From the NCBI RefSeq assembly GCF_030445035.2, contig NC_080696.1:28471661-28535660 (forward strand): a stretch of 64,000 nucleotides of DNA. Direction: 5' to 3'. Made by a program: the position numbers and the translations under genes. Below the pieces are notes generated by a model. It was given only the letters and a program-made list of their open reading frames with translations, was not told where the DNA came from and made no database searches. Source of the DNA: Dasypus novemcinctus. Lineage: Eukaryota > Chordata > Mammalia > Cingulata > Dasypodidae. Below are positions 1 to 10,888 of the stretch, in pieces; positions within the stretch are counted from its first letter, which is position 1, and each line of letters begins with the position of its first letter.

Positions 1-177
1 CCAAGCGCTACCGCGGCCCGCAGCCGGGGCCTGCACCGGCCCCGCCCGGCTCCAAGCGCTACCGCGGCCCGCAGCGGGGGCCTGCACCGGCCCCGCCCGG
101 CTCCAAGCGCTACCGCGGCCCGCCCGGCTCCAAACGCTACCGCGGCCCGGCCCGGCCTGGCTCAGCCCCACCGAGCG
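1..177 (-). repeat. 51-bp GC-rich tandem repeat (VNTR-like)
   Basis: Units beginning CCAAGCGCTACCGCGGCCCG start at 1, 52 and 103, a 51-bp period. A shortened unit follows at 130. The array is very GC- and CpG-rich and runs off the left edge, so its true length is unknown. It lies inside the 5' UTR of the minus-strand L1 whose 5' end is near 415, so it may be a variable promoter repeat. Confidence 0.8.
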
Positions 178-415
178 GGGCTAGATGCCTCGTCTCCGCC
201 TACCCAAGAAGGGAATCCTCTGCAGGTAGCTGGGATCTCCGTGTATATTTCACAGACGAATCCTCTCTGTTACCTTCCCTCCAAATCGATGTCCAGACAC
301 CTCCGGACCAGCAAAAATCCCGAAACAATCCGGTCCCAAAGAGTCTCCAACGCCGCCCAGCCGATTCCCTGCAGAAGACTCTAACAGGGATGTTCACTCA
401 GCCGCCATCTTGCCC
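1..415 (-). mobile_element. LINE-1 5' end (5' UTR), continuing off the left edge
   Basis: Read on the minus strand from about 415, the sequence opens with a GGGGGCAAGATGGCGGCTGA-type start, the usual opening of mammalian L1 5' UTRs. It then matches the 5' UTR of the large L1 whose 5' end is at 51309. Both contain a block with AAATCGA and CCAGACACCTCC on the plus strand. Positions about 180-415 correspond to roughly one promoter monomer of that L1, followed by the 51-bp repeat. The 5' end abuts a SINE with no visible A-tail, so this L1 may have inserted into the tail of the SINE. Confidence 0.7.
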
Positions 416-417
416 CC

Positions 418-690
418 TCTCCTCTGTGTCTTTTTGCTGCATCTTGTTTCTTTGTCCGCTTCTGTTGTCATCAGCGGCACGGGAAGTGTGGGCGGCGCCA
501 TTCCTTGGCAGGCTGCTCCCTCCTTCACGCTGGGCGGCTCTCCTTATGGGTGCACTCCTTGCACGTGGGGCTCCATCAGCACTGCGCATGGGCCAGCTCC
601 ACACAGGGTCTAGGAGGCCCGGGGCTTGAACCTCGGACCTCCCATGTGGTAGACAGACGCCCTAACCACTGGGCCAAAGTCTGTTTCCCT
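418..690 (-). mobile_element. DAS-type tRNA-derived SINE
   Basis: On the minus strand it reads from a CAGACTTTGGCCCAGTGGTT-type tRNA head (box A region) through a GGTTCAAGCCCC box B to the body shared with the copies at 1447, 21383 and 34622. The A-rich tail is missing because the element is cut at its junction with the L1 5' end near 416. Confidence 0.85.
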
Positions 691-1446
691 TTATCCCCTT
701 TTCTTTACCTCATTCTATCCTCCATCCTTTATTGTTTCTGTTACATTCCACCTCTCTTTGTTTAGCCCCCAATATTTCTGACATTTTATATCTAATATCT
801 CTAATCTGTTTTCTATCTTTTATTCACTCTTTACATTACTATCCTTTCTTTTCTCTTTCCCTCTCTCCTCACCACACTGGCCTTTTAATTCATACTATAT
901 TCCTCCCCATATTCAGTTTACTATCTCATTATAGGTGCTCCACTTTTTTAGATTATAACTATACACAGCTTATATGAGTTAAATATCCATTCTCCTAGAT
1001 CTAACATGGTTCTTCTGCTGACATTCACTAGCAATACTATCACATTTTATTTTCTTACCTCATTTACTTTCTTTGACCCTAATATTTTCCTTCAAGGGAA
1101 CTTAGCCAACAACAAGGAAATAGAATAAGAACAAAGTGGCAAAGACAAAAACTTAGCACACACACAAAAAACAACTAAATCCAGAGATGAAGAAACTAAT
1201 CAACTGAATAAGCCCAACAAGATAAAATGATGACCAGACAGCAAAAAAAAAAAAAAAACAAACAAACAAAAAAAAAAAAAAAACTACAGACCATACCAAT
1301 AATCAGGAAAACATGGCCCAATCCAATGAACAAACTAAAAACCAAGAAGAAAAGTGGAAAACCAAACAAATAATTAAAGCTCTCAAGCTCATCATGGACC
1401 AATTCAATGAAGTGAAGGAAGAGATTCAGCATATTAAGAAAACACT

Positions 1447-1862
1447 TGGGAAGCAGACTTGGCCCAGTGGATAGGGCATCCGCCTACCACATGGGAGGTC
1501 CATGGTTCAAACCCCAGGCCTCCTTGACCCATGTGGAGCTGGCCCATGTGCAGTGCTGGTGCACACAAGGAGTGCCCTGCCATGCAGGGGCATCCCCCAC
1601 ATAGGGGAGCCCCACATGCAAGGAGTGTGCCCTATAAGGAAGCCCGTGCAAAAGAAAGTGCAGCCTGTCCAGGAGTGGCACCACACACATGGAGAGCTGG
1701 CACAGCAAGATGACACAACAAAAAGAAACACAGATTCCCATGCTGCTGACAACAACATAAGCAGACAAAAAGAAGAACATGCAGCAAATGGACACAGAGA
1801 ACAGATATTTGGGGTGGGGGAGGGAAGGAGACAGAAATAAATAAAAAGTAAATCTTAAAAAA
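1447..1862 (+). mobile_element. DAS-type tRNA-derived SINE
   Basis: It has a tRNA-like head with GGCCCAGTGGATAGGGC (box A region) and GGTTCAAACCC (box B, 1504-1514), a body with direct and inverted CCACAT-type blocks, and an A-rich tail. It lies inside L1 ORF1, flanked by AAAACAC-type sequence on both sides that probably represents the target duplication. Full-length appearance; no coding capacity. Confidence 0.9.
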
Positions 1863-2183
1863 AAACACAGAGCATACAGAAGAAATTGTAATCATGCACA
1901 AAAAGATAACGGAATGATGGGGATGAACAGCACAATCCAAGAAATAAAAAAATACAAACTCAGCAAATAACAGTAGATTTGAAGAGGCAGAGGCAAAAAT
2001 TAGTGATGTGGAACACCGCACATCTGAAATCAAACAGATAATAGAATTGATTGATAAAAAGAAAAAATCCAGCAGGGACTTAGGGACTAAATCAAAGCTA
2101 CAATGAAATACAATCTTACTAACATATGACTGGCAGCTATCAAAAAAACAGAAGACTACAAGTGCTGGAGAGAATGTGGAGGA

Positions 2184-2594
2184 ATGGGAGCACACATCCA
2201 CTGCTGGTGGGAATGCAGAAGGGTCCAGCCATTCTGGAGGACAGATTGGTGGTTTCTCAAAAAGTTAGCTATAGATATTCCATATGACCCAGCAATTCCA
2301 CTGCTGGGTATATACCCAGAAGAACTGAAGATAAGAATACAAACCAATATATGCATATCAATGTTCATAGCAGCATTATTCACTATTGCCAAAACTTGGA
2401 ATCAACCCAAAAGCCCATCAACAGATGAATGGACAAATAAAATGTGGAATATATGTACAATAGAATACTACTCAGCTTTAAGAAGGAATACAGTACAAGC
2501 ACATGTGATAACATGGATGAATCTTGAGGACAATATGTTGAGTGAAGCAAGCCAGACATTGAAGGCCAAATACTATATGAATTCTCTGATATGA
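2184..2594 (+). pseudogene. L1 ORF2 C-terminal fragment
   Basis: A 136-codon open frame encodes the end of the L1 reverse-transcriptase protein. Recognisable blocks include a CWWECRR-type cysteine-rich segment, PYDPAIPLLGIYPEE, FIAALFTIAKTWNQP and MWNICTIEYYSALRR. The endonuclease and RT domains that should precede it are missing. The same C-terminal region recurs at 23940-24450 (+) and 42489-42944 (-). No function is expected. Confidence 0.9.
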
Positions 2595-5500
2595 AACCAG
2601 CAAACTGAGCGGTCTCAGAGGGCTAGAGACTGGAAGGTAGGCTAAAGGAATTTGTGGGGGAGAGGAAGGTTGCAAGCTGATGCCTACATGGGTGAAGTCT
2701 ATGATAAGTTGGAGGTAAGTATTTGTACAGGGAAGGGAAAAGATGGGGCATAGGGATAACTTTGGGTGGGGCTAGGGTTGGGAGGAAGGATCAGATGGCC
2801 CAAGGAATTTGGGGGAGGGCTTGGGGGTACAGTTGAATATGGGAGAATGTCAGGTATATGTTTGAAACTATAATGTTGAGAAAACTATTTAGAAAATATA
2901 ATAAGGAGGGATTATGTGTTTAAGGTGCTTAAGGGGGGCATCTCATACAGGGGCAAGCTTCTAGAGAGAGCTCATTTTGTCATAGTGTATTATATCATTG
3001 AGAGTGGAGGTATACCCATAACCTGGGGAGACGTGGTGTTCCCAAATAGAGAGAATTATGTCTCTCGAGAGAATTGGTGGCTCCCAATTAGTTAGGACAA
3101 TCTAGTATGCCAAGCCCTCAGCATTGTTGTAGTATCTGTAAATCTTGTCCCTCAAGTAGTGAAAATTGATTATCACTGTGGGCCCTGAGGGAAGGGGGAG
3201 AGAGTTATAGAACAGATGGAAGCAGGGTAACTGAGGGGCAATGGAAGCACTCCACAAGATCATGCAATGATGGATATAGGACATGTTAACTTACACCAAA
3301 CGTGTATAAAAGTCTATATGCTAAAATGTAAACCATAATGTTTTAAATTTAAAAATTTAGAAATTTGTGCAGTCTAAAATAAAAACCATAATGTAAACCA
3401 AAATGAAACCATGTTTGATAGCTATGTTTCAAAATCTGTACCTCAGCTGCAGCAAATATAACATGAACATGTAAAAAGATCATTGCTGAGTAAAGAGAAA
3501 AAGGGTTTGATGTTAAATATATGGGAGTTCCCTATATTGTGTATGTGAATTGCTGTGATCTAAACCTTTTTTGAAGACAAAATTAAACATTAGGGGGAAA
3601 AAAAGAAAGAAAGGATGTAGATACTGAGGAAGAAATGAAAGAAAGTGCCTTGCCACTGTACATACATGGCAACACCTATTACAGTGATGGAAGGCAAAAT
3701 GTTTGAAACAAAGCTTTATAATATTTTTCATTTTATTAATACACCAATTTATTTTTACTTTATTTTAGTATTTCTAAATTATTCTATTTCTAAACTTTTA
3801 AACCATCACTATATTTAAATTTCCTATTAATTGAATTTGGCAGTACATTAAACTTCATTGTTGAAGAAGGTTTGGACCACAGAGAGGTTCAGCTATTGGC
3901 AGGAGAGGAACACTGGTGTGGGGTGTTATTGATGGGGGTCACCTGATTTGGAGGAGTTCTCCAGGGCATGAACATAAGGGACATAAAAATGTTCTGATAT
4001 ATTTGGGGTTTTTTAATAGTAGTTACAATTACAAACTCCAATTGAGGGAGTGCTGAGTTCCTACCTGGAGAGCTCTGTCACATTCCCCAATGGAAAAACA
4101 ATAATCTCCCAAGTGAATTGGCAAAGACCAACAATGAAGGATGGTCCAATAATGAGCTCTTGATACTGATGACTATGCTTATGAGCCTGCGTACCTGAAA
4201 TATGAACTAGGCCTAGAGCTGCAGGGTGTCTAAGAGTTACTTCCTCAAAGCCTCCATGTTGCTCAAATGTGGCCACTCTCTAATCCGAACTCAGCATGTA
4301 AATGCATTACCTTACCCCCAGCATGAGCATGACTCCCAGGAATGAGCCTCCCTAGTGCCGAGGGATTACTACCAATCACTAACTGGTGTTCCAATCAGAA
4401 AGAAACCTTGAATAAAAGGGTCAACATTGACCAGCAGAATATCTCAGCCTACATGTTGGATCAAGAGTTAAAAACTGTTTTTTGACATAGAATAAAAGTG
4501 GGAAATGGCAAAGACAAATGAGTTTAAATGTCTAAGAATCTTCCAAAAAGAGCTGGGAGGTCATCAGAGGGGTCACGCTTATGCACACCTCAGGAGGACC
4601 CCAGAGAAAGCCAAAGTAGATACAACCCTAGGTTCTGGTTCTCCTGAAAGCTATGGGGATGCACAGGGTATATGGCCATGGCAGATGGATTTGGAGTTCT
4701 GTGCCATGTCAGAAGGCCCTACTTTGGAATTTGTGCTCTGTGTGATGGAGCTGGACTCAGATGTGACCTTCCTACACATGCCTCTTCTGTCACTTTTACT
4801 GAACCTGTGGTTGGTGCTAGGGATGGTGCATACTCTGAGGATGTGAATCTCTGGACTGCCCATGTGCTTTCTGGGCCCTGAGCCTCAGCAGAGTTGCAAC
4901 TCCTATTCTCTGGTTCATTGGGCTTACCCAGGTCAGCTATCAGGGAGGTGAAGATGGTGAACCACCACACCAGGGAATTAAGAATGCCAACAACTACAAG
5001 CAGAGGAATTGCATCCATCATCCATGTGGATTCTAAGCCCCCTCTTGATCTAGAGGTGGAGTGGGACATCACCATCCCAGGGTCCACAGATTGGAGGAAT
5101 AAAATATGGATTAGAGTGGACTTACTGATATTCTAGTATAAAACTATTGTGACTAGTAATAGAAGAAATTGTAGTATTCAGGTGGATAAAGTGGCCACAG
5201 TAGTTGCTGAGGGCAGGGAAAGGGTAGAAGAGATGCAATGTGGGGTCATTTTTGGGACTTGGAGTTGTCCTAAATGATATTGCAGGGTCAGATGCTGGAC
5301 TTTTTATATCTTGCCATAACCCACTGAATATGCTGGGGTAGAGTGTGAACTACAGAGTAAATTATTATCTATGTGAAGCAGCAGTGTTCCAAAATGTGTT
5401 TACCAAGTGCGATGAGTGTGCCACAATGATGGAGGAGGTTGTTGGTGGGAGAGAAGTGTTATGGGGGGTTGGGGTATATGGGAACCTCTTATATTTTTTA

Positions 5501-5695
5501 ATGTAACATTTTTTTGCGATGCATTTATTTTCAAAAAAATACAAATTACAAAACTAATGGGCTGAGTGGTGGGGAGTGAGGTATATGGGAAGCTCTTATG
5601 TTTTTTATGTTTTTTAATGTAACAGTCTTTGTGATTTATTAACTTTAATTTAAAAAGAGTAAAAAAATAATAAATAAATGAAAAAGACTTCAGCA
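2595..5695 (+). other. long 3' UTR of the L1
   Basis: About 3.1 kb lies between the ORF2 stop and the A-rich tail. It has G-rich stretches early, a conserved block near 4030-4480, and short reading frames that look like chance. The shared order with the minus-strand L1 at 39504-42488 shows this is a genuine part of the element, not flanking DNA. Confidence 0.7.
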
Positions 5696-5879
5696 TCAAA
5701 CTCCAACATGAAAAACCTCAACATCAAAATGCTCCAACTCTGTCCTTTGTCATGCCAATGCCCTACTGACATGGTCCAATCAAAGCCCTAATCATAATTT
5801 TATCATGCCTAGGTACAAACCAGTTTACAAACATAATCCAATATCTATTTTTGGAATTCATAACTGTATCAAACTGCTA

Positions 5880-7915
5880 CAACTAGTGAAGTTGAACATT
5901 TTTTCATGTTTTTTTCACCATTTGTGTTTCTTCTTTGGATAATTGTCTATTCAGGTCTTTTGCCATTTTTTAATCAGGTAGTTTGTCTTTCTAATACTGA
6001 ATTTTAGCATCTCTTTGTATATCATGGATATTAATCCCTTATTGGATATGTGATTTCCAAATATTTTCTCCCATTAAGTGGATTGCTTTTTCAACCTTTG
6101 GCAAAGATCTTTGAGGTGCAAAATTGCTTAATTTTGAGGAAGACCCATTTATCTATTTTTTCTTTTGTTGCTCATGCTTTGATTATAAGGTTTAAGAAAC
6201 TGTTGCCTACCACAAAGTTTTGAAGATGTTTTCCTTAATTTTCATGTAGGAATTTATGGTTATCAATTTTATATTTAGGTTCATGATCCATTTTGAGTTA
6301 ATTTTTGTATAAGGTGTGGGATAGAGGTCTTCTTTCTTTCTTTTGATTACAGATACCCAGAATGGTCTCCCAGAACCATTTATTGAATAGACTGTTCTGA
6401 CTCAGCTTGGAGGGGTTGACAGTCTTTTCAAAAATCACTTCACTGTAGATGTGAGGGTGATTTCTGTGTCCTCAGTTTGGTTTCATTGGTCAATCTCTCT
6501 GTCTCTATGCCAGTACCATGCTACTTTTACCATTGTAGGTAAGTAAAATGTTTTAAAGTTGCTAAGTGAGAATCTTCCAACTTCATTCTTCTTTTTTTAA
6601 AAGATATTTCTGTCTATTTGGGGTCGCTTATCCTTCCAAATAAATTTGATAGTTGGTTTTTCCATTTCTGCAAACAAGTCTGTTAGTATTTTTATTGGGA
6701 TTGCCTTGAATCTGTAAATATGTTTGGGTAGAATTAACATCTTAATATTTAGTCTTCCAGTCCATGAACATGGAATCTCCATTTAAGTTTTCTTCAGTAA
6801 CTTTAAGTGATGTTTTGTAATTTTCTGAATATATGTCCTTTATGTCCTCAGTTAAGTTTACTCTTAAAGATTTGTTCTTTTAGTTGCTGTTGTAAACAGA
6901 AATTTTTTTCTGATTTTCTTGTATGCTCATCAGTGTTGTATAGAAATTCTATTAATTTTTGCATAGTAATATTGTATCCCACAGCTTTGCTGAACTCATC
7001 TATTAGTTCTAGTCACTTTTTTATGGACTTTTAAGGGTTTTCTAAATATAGGATCATATCATCAGTGAATAGGGAGAGTTTAACTTCTTTTTCTATTTGG
7101 GATTCTTTAATTTCTTTATCTAGCCTAATTGCTTTAGCTAGAGCTTCTAGCACAATATTGACTAACAGTTGTGACACTGGACATCCTTGTCTTGCTCCTG
7201 GTCAGTGAGAAAGCCTTCAGTCTTCCATCATTGAGTACAATGCTAGCTGTATCCTTTTTATATATGTACTTTACCATATTGAGAATGCTTCCTTCTATTC
7301 TTATCTTGTGGAATATTTTTATCAAAAAGGATGTTGTATTTTGTCTAGTGCCTTTTATGTATCAATTCAGATTGTCATGTGATTTTTCTTCAATTTATCA
7401 TTGTTATTTATTATATTAACTGATTTTCTTGTGTTGAACCACCCTTGTATACCTTGGATAAAACCTACTTGATCAGGGTGTATAATTATTTTAATGTGCC
7501 TTTGGATTCTGTTTGCAAGTATTTTGCATCTATATTCATTAAAGATATTGGTCTGTAAATTTCTTTGCTTGTAGTATCTTTACCAGGTTTTGGTATTAGA
7601 GTGATGTTGACTTCATAGAACAACTTTGGTAGTATTCTTTCCTGTTCAACGTTTTGGAAGAGCTTATGAAAGATTGGTTTTAGATTGAATGATTGGTAGA
7701 ATTCTCCTATGAAGTCATCTGGTCCCAACTTTGCGAGGTTTTTGATATCTGTTTCAGTCTCTTCACTTGTGGCTTGCTGAGGTACTTTATTTCTTCTAGG
7801 GTCATTGTAGGTTGTGTGTTTCTAGGAATTTTTCCATCTCACCTACATTATCTAGTTTTTTGGTGTACAGTTATTCATAGTATCCTCTTGTGATCTCTTT
7901 TATTTCTACAGTATC
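5880..7915 (-). mobile_element. older LINE-1 ORF2 fragment
   Basis: The minus strand carries broken pieces of L1 reverse transcriptase. One near 7486-7728 has [13 protein letters not shown] and [12 protein letters not shown]. Another near 7134-7325 covers the palm region, and one near 6597-6782 covers the post-RT region with [10 protein letters not shown]. Frames are interrupted repeatedly and divergence from the large L1 is obvious, so this is an old copy. Confidence 0.85.
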
Positions 7916-7949
7916 AGTGCAGCCAGGTTTCTCTTTTAAAAATGTAATT

Positions 7950-8430
7950 CTAGGAATGTTAATTATCTGTTTAAACCCATTCAGTGACTTCCACTGTCTT
8001 TATAAGCATATCCAAAATACTTAAAATAACATATAAAGACCCCATGTAACCTTGGGAGCCATTTCTTACTCCTCAGACTTCAGTTTTCTTTTCCACCTCT
8101 TATATCCCCTTCTTTTTTGTACCTCAAGTTTATTACATTTTCTCATACCCCAGTAGAACTGCATGTGCTATTGTCTCAGTTGGTAATTTTCTCTTTTGCT
8201 GCCTTGGTGATTTATATTTAGGTCACAATTTTAACATCACCTTTTCACCAGAGAGGCATTTTCTGTCTCTTAGATATTAACTCACCTTATAGTTTGCACC
8301 CTAAACCGCACTTATTATAATGTATATCTGTCTCTCAAATAGTCTCTCTTAAGACTTCCTATTTTATTAGGAATCTTGAAGAATGTTTCATGGTAATAAT
8401 ATCATGTAGACAATTCAAATGCTTTTTCTT
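7950..8430 (+). mobile_element. possible L2 LINE relic
   Basis: The text resembles the 3' part of mammalian L2. It has a block like AACCCATTCAGTGACTTCC followed by spaced fragments reminiscent of the family's non-coding end. It is very degraded and I assign it from memory of the consensus, so treat it as tentative. Confidence 0.4.
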
Positions 8431-8571
8431 CTCATCTGCCAGTAGTGCATTTTATCATTGAATACAATTTTGATGATGCTACCAACCACAAAACTAATAA
8501 AAATTTTACATACCCTTTAACTCATTTACTTATTTGGTGTTGATAACTGAAAAATAATTATTATATTCATG

Positions 8572-9007
8572 TGTGGGAAACAAAGGCATGTTGTTTCCAT
8601 GGAAGCAAGTTACTTCTTTGACCACTGAGTCAAGCTGTCCCTTATGATTATCAGTGTGGAGCACAATCTTGGCTGGGTAAGCACACCTGCAGGCAGAACA
8701 ATAACATATAGAACAGAACAACCTGAGTAACAGGATTTATGAGTATAGTTACTGATTTTTATAATAATAGTTCCAGTAAAGTTTGTTGGGTTTCCATCAA
8801 TCACTAGTTAATATAGAATGAGGTAAGGGTAATAGGTAACTTGATTTTGTGCTAAATGTCACGTATGTTAGGGGTATATATACTAGCCCCTCGACTCAAT
8901 AAAGTTGTCTGATGAGCTTGAGAAATCAATGCTCTCAGATCCCCTGAACCCAATCTTTCTTTGTCTTTCATTCCCAATACCTCAGGTCACCAAACAAGAC
9001 TCCGACA
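8572..9007 (+). repeat. ERV-A 5' LTR
   Basis: This 436-bp LTR runs from TGTGGGAAAC to CCGACA (TG...CA ends). It has a TATATATA motif near 8875 and an AATAAA polyadenylation signal near 8900, the order expected of U3-R-U5. Confidence 0.92.
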
Positions 9008-9009
9008 GG

Positions 9010-9027
9010 TGGCGCCCAATGTGGGGC
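9010..9027 (+). promoter_or_regulatory. ERV-A primer binding site (tRNA-Lys type)
   Basis: TGGCGCCCAATGTGGGGC starts two bases after the LTR. It agrees with the tRNA-Lys(1,2) primer site of betaretrovirus-like elements apart from one base. Confidence 0.9.
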
Positions 9028-9195
9028 CTGAGGCAGAGGATTCTTCAAGACATGGCAGCATAGGATCTTCCACCTCTGGATCCGGAATGCAGAAAGCTGA
9101 AAAGCCTTTTTTAAGGTAAGGAGCGTTGAAATTAATTAACCTGGGTAAATTGCTGCTTCATATTATTAAGTTTTGCTTTCTGTTAGCATCAGGGT

Positions 9196-10050
9196 ATGGG
9201 TAATCAACCAGGATGCTTAGAAGAATATTCACAGGTTTTGAAAACACTGTTGCACAGTGTAGGCATCACAGTTAAGACTGCAGATTTGTTAGAATTGTTT
9301 GCTTTGGTTCAAAAGCATTGTTATTGGTTTCAACTGCAAGGAAAAAATTTGATGAATGTTAAGCAGTGGAGGCAAGTAATGAAAGAATTGAGGAGAGCAT
9401 ATCAGAAAGGAGAGAATATACCTATATCAGTTTGGGCCTTAGGACAGCATATTGCTGCTGCATTAGATCCTTTGCAGTCTGATGAAGAGGAAGAGATTGT
9501 TCTTTTCTCAAGGGAGGAAACGGCTATGAATGATACAGGTAAAGATAGGAATTCAGAGGAGGAACAGGAAGAAGAGGAGTTATTTGAAGTTAAAGGCACA
9601 AATCCATTCTTAACTAAATCCATGTCAGAGCTAAATATTTCTAAAGTAAACATATATCCTAATTTGACTCATGAGGTTCCTTCTGCACCTCCAGAACCTG
9701 GAAAAGTACCTAGTGGACTTTTCTCTATGGACCTGCCTTATGTTCGTAGCAGCTTTAAGCCAAATCCTGTGCCTGTTACTCCATTAATGAGATGTCTTTT
9801 ACTGGGATCTAGTCAAGGTGAGCCTCTGGCTATGCAAGCTGTAGCAGCTTTTCCTGTTACTATTCAACAAATTCCTCCTGATGCTCAACACTCACAAGGG
9901 GGTGTCAAGTTTCATCCTGAGCAAAAAACTTTTAAACTATTGAAAGATTTAAAATGGGCAAAGATACTAAATAATGTCCTTGTTAGTGAAATCAGGCTTG
10001 TAAGAAAACTCTCTGTTAAAGTGTTAACTAAGATAAGGAAACTGTTCTAG
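9196..10050 (+). pseudogene. gag: ERV-A gag, truncated (matrix to start of capsid)
   Basis: An uninterrupted 284-codon frame starts at an ATG about 170 bases after the primer site. It opens MGNQPGCLEEY, with a glycine after Met that suits myristoylation. It matches the broken gag of ERV-B (start 30975, minus) and ERV-C (start 51933, minus): matrix-like N-terminus, an acidic linker with Glu/Asp runs, then a proline-rich stretch. Homology to Gag ends at 9960, just inside capsid. The last 30 codons are translated from the non-coding module and are not retroviral Gag. Most of capsid and all of nucleocapsid are missing, so no particle assembly is expected. Confidence 0.88.
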
Positions 10051-10798
10051 CAGCAACTCTGCAACCCCCCTGCTGCCTACATGACAATGTAGCTGTGGGC
10101 TAGTGAGGGTTAATAGAGTTAAACCACTGAAAAAAGAGAAAAACATGGCAACATTGGTGTTCTGTTTTATTTCCATGCTAATTCTAATTGGGCTTATTTA
10201 ACCAAGATAATAAAATTAGTACAAAATTTTTATCAAGGTTTAAAAAGGAATTTTCAGTTTTAAATCAATAGTTTACTCCTGAACTTCAAGTCTCAGTATA
10301 GTCTTACAGAGTAATAATCCAAAAATGTGTGTTAATGGTCTGTCTAAACTGCTAAATTAGAGTTTTAACTACATTTATGCTGCTCAAGTTATCTTAACTG
10401 ATTGCTGATAACTAATAAAAATGTTTCCAAGCACAAGCTTGCATGTTACAAGCAACATGGATTCCAGAAGAAATCTTAAGAAGTGATATTTAAAATGTGA
10501 TATAACGGAGAGCTTAAAAGCAGCTATACCAAGAAAGTAAGAATTATGAGTTAATTGTAAACTGTATGTTTCTGTTAGTGTTGTAATTGTTCTGTGTTTG
10601 TTCGTTCAATGTCAGTGTATATTTTGATACCTCCAGATGGTAATATAAATTAATAAAAATTTATAAAAGAGCTCTATTCAAATGGCCAAAAATTAAATAA
10701 GTGCTTATATTAATACATAAGTTTAAATGTTATAAGATCTTTACAATGATAAAAATTGTGAGTCTTGATTAACAAAATTACTATAAGTCTTTTTATAA
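9961..10798 (+). other. shared non-coding module (ERV-A copy)
   Basis: AT-rich sequence without retroviral coding similarity that replaces the rest of the genome of ERV-A. It matches, in inverse orientation, about 38440-39290 in ERV-C. Shared landmarks include AAGCACAAGCTTGCATGTTAC (first 20 bases counted), GGCCAAAAATTAAATAAGTG and a long run around AATGTCAGT. The ERV-C copy continues for about 1.5 kb beyond where this copy stops. Confidence 0.85.
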
Positions 10799-10888
10799 AA
10801 AGAAGTAACTTGCTTCCATGGAAACAACATGCCTTTGTTTCCCACATTTTTAGGCATGTTGTTTCCATGGAAGCAAGTTACTTCTTTG
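10799..10888. repeat. perfect inverted repeat at the ERV-A 3' LTR edge
   Basis: Bases 10799-10846 are the reverse complement of LTR positions 1-48. They are followed by TTTTTA and then by the LTR itself from its 14th base. This makes arms of about 35 bp (about 10800-10833 and 10853-10888) around a loop of about 19 bases. It lies where the polypurine tract and start of U3 should be. Confidence 0.9.

Larger units (their letters stand above)
691..5695 (+). mobile_element. LINE-1, internally deleted, with very long 3' UTR
   Basis: The left part (about 691-1445) matches the end of the 5' UTR and start of ORF1 of the large L1 at 39504-51309. ORF1 seems to start at 1313. A SINE interrupts it at 1447-1862 and ORF1 resumes near 1925. 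Around 2100 the sequence jumps to the C-terminal end of ORF2 (2184-2594), so most of ORF1 and ORF2 is deleted. A roughly 3 kb 3' UTR follows to an A-rich end near 5690. The region about 4030-4480 has the same order of blocks as the minus-strand 3' UTR at about 40560-41000. Confidence 0.8.

Noticed and set aside
390..765. Overlapping open frames on both strands
   Set aside because: They lie over an L1 5' UTR and a SINE. High GC and SINE composition explain them.
1484..1840. Cysteine-rich open frames of over 100 codons
   Set aside because: They translate a DAS-type SINE. The same peptide pattern recurs wherever this SINE occurs (21443-21746, 34552-35041).
4505..5136. Open frames on both strands at 4.5-5.1 kb
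   Set aside because: This is L1 3' UTR, colinear with the minus-strand copy around 40240-40530. No coding signature.
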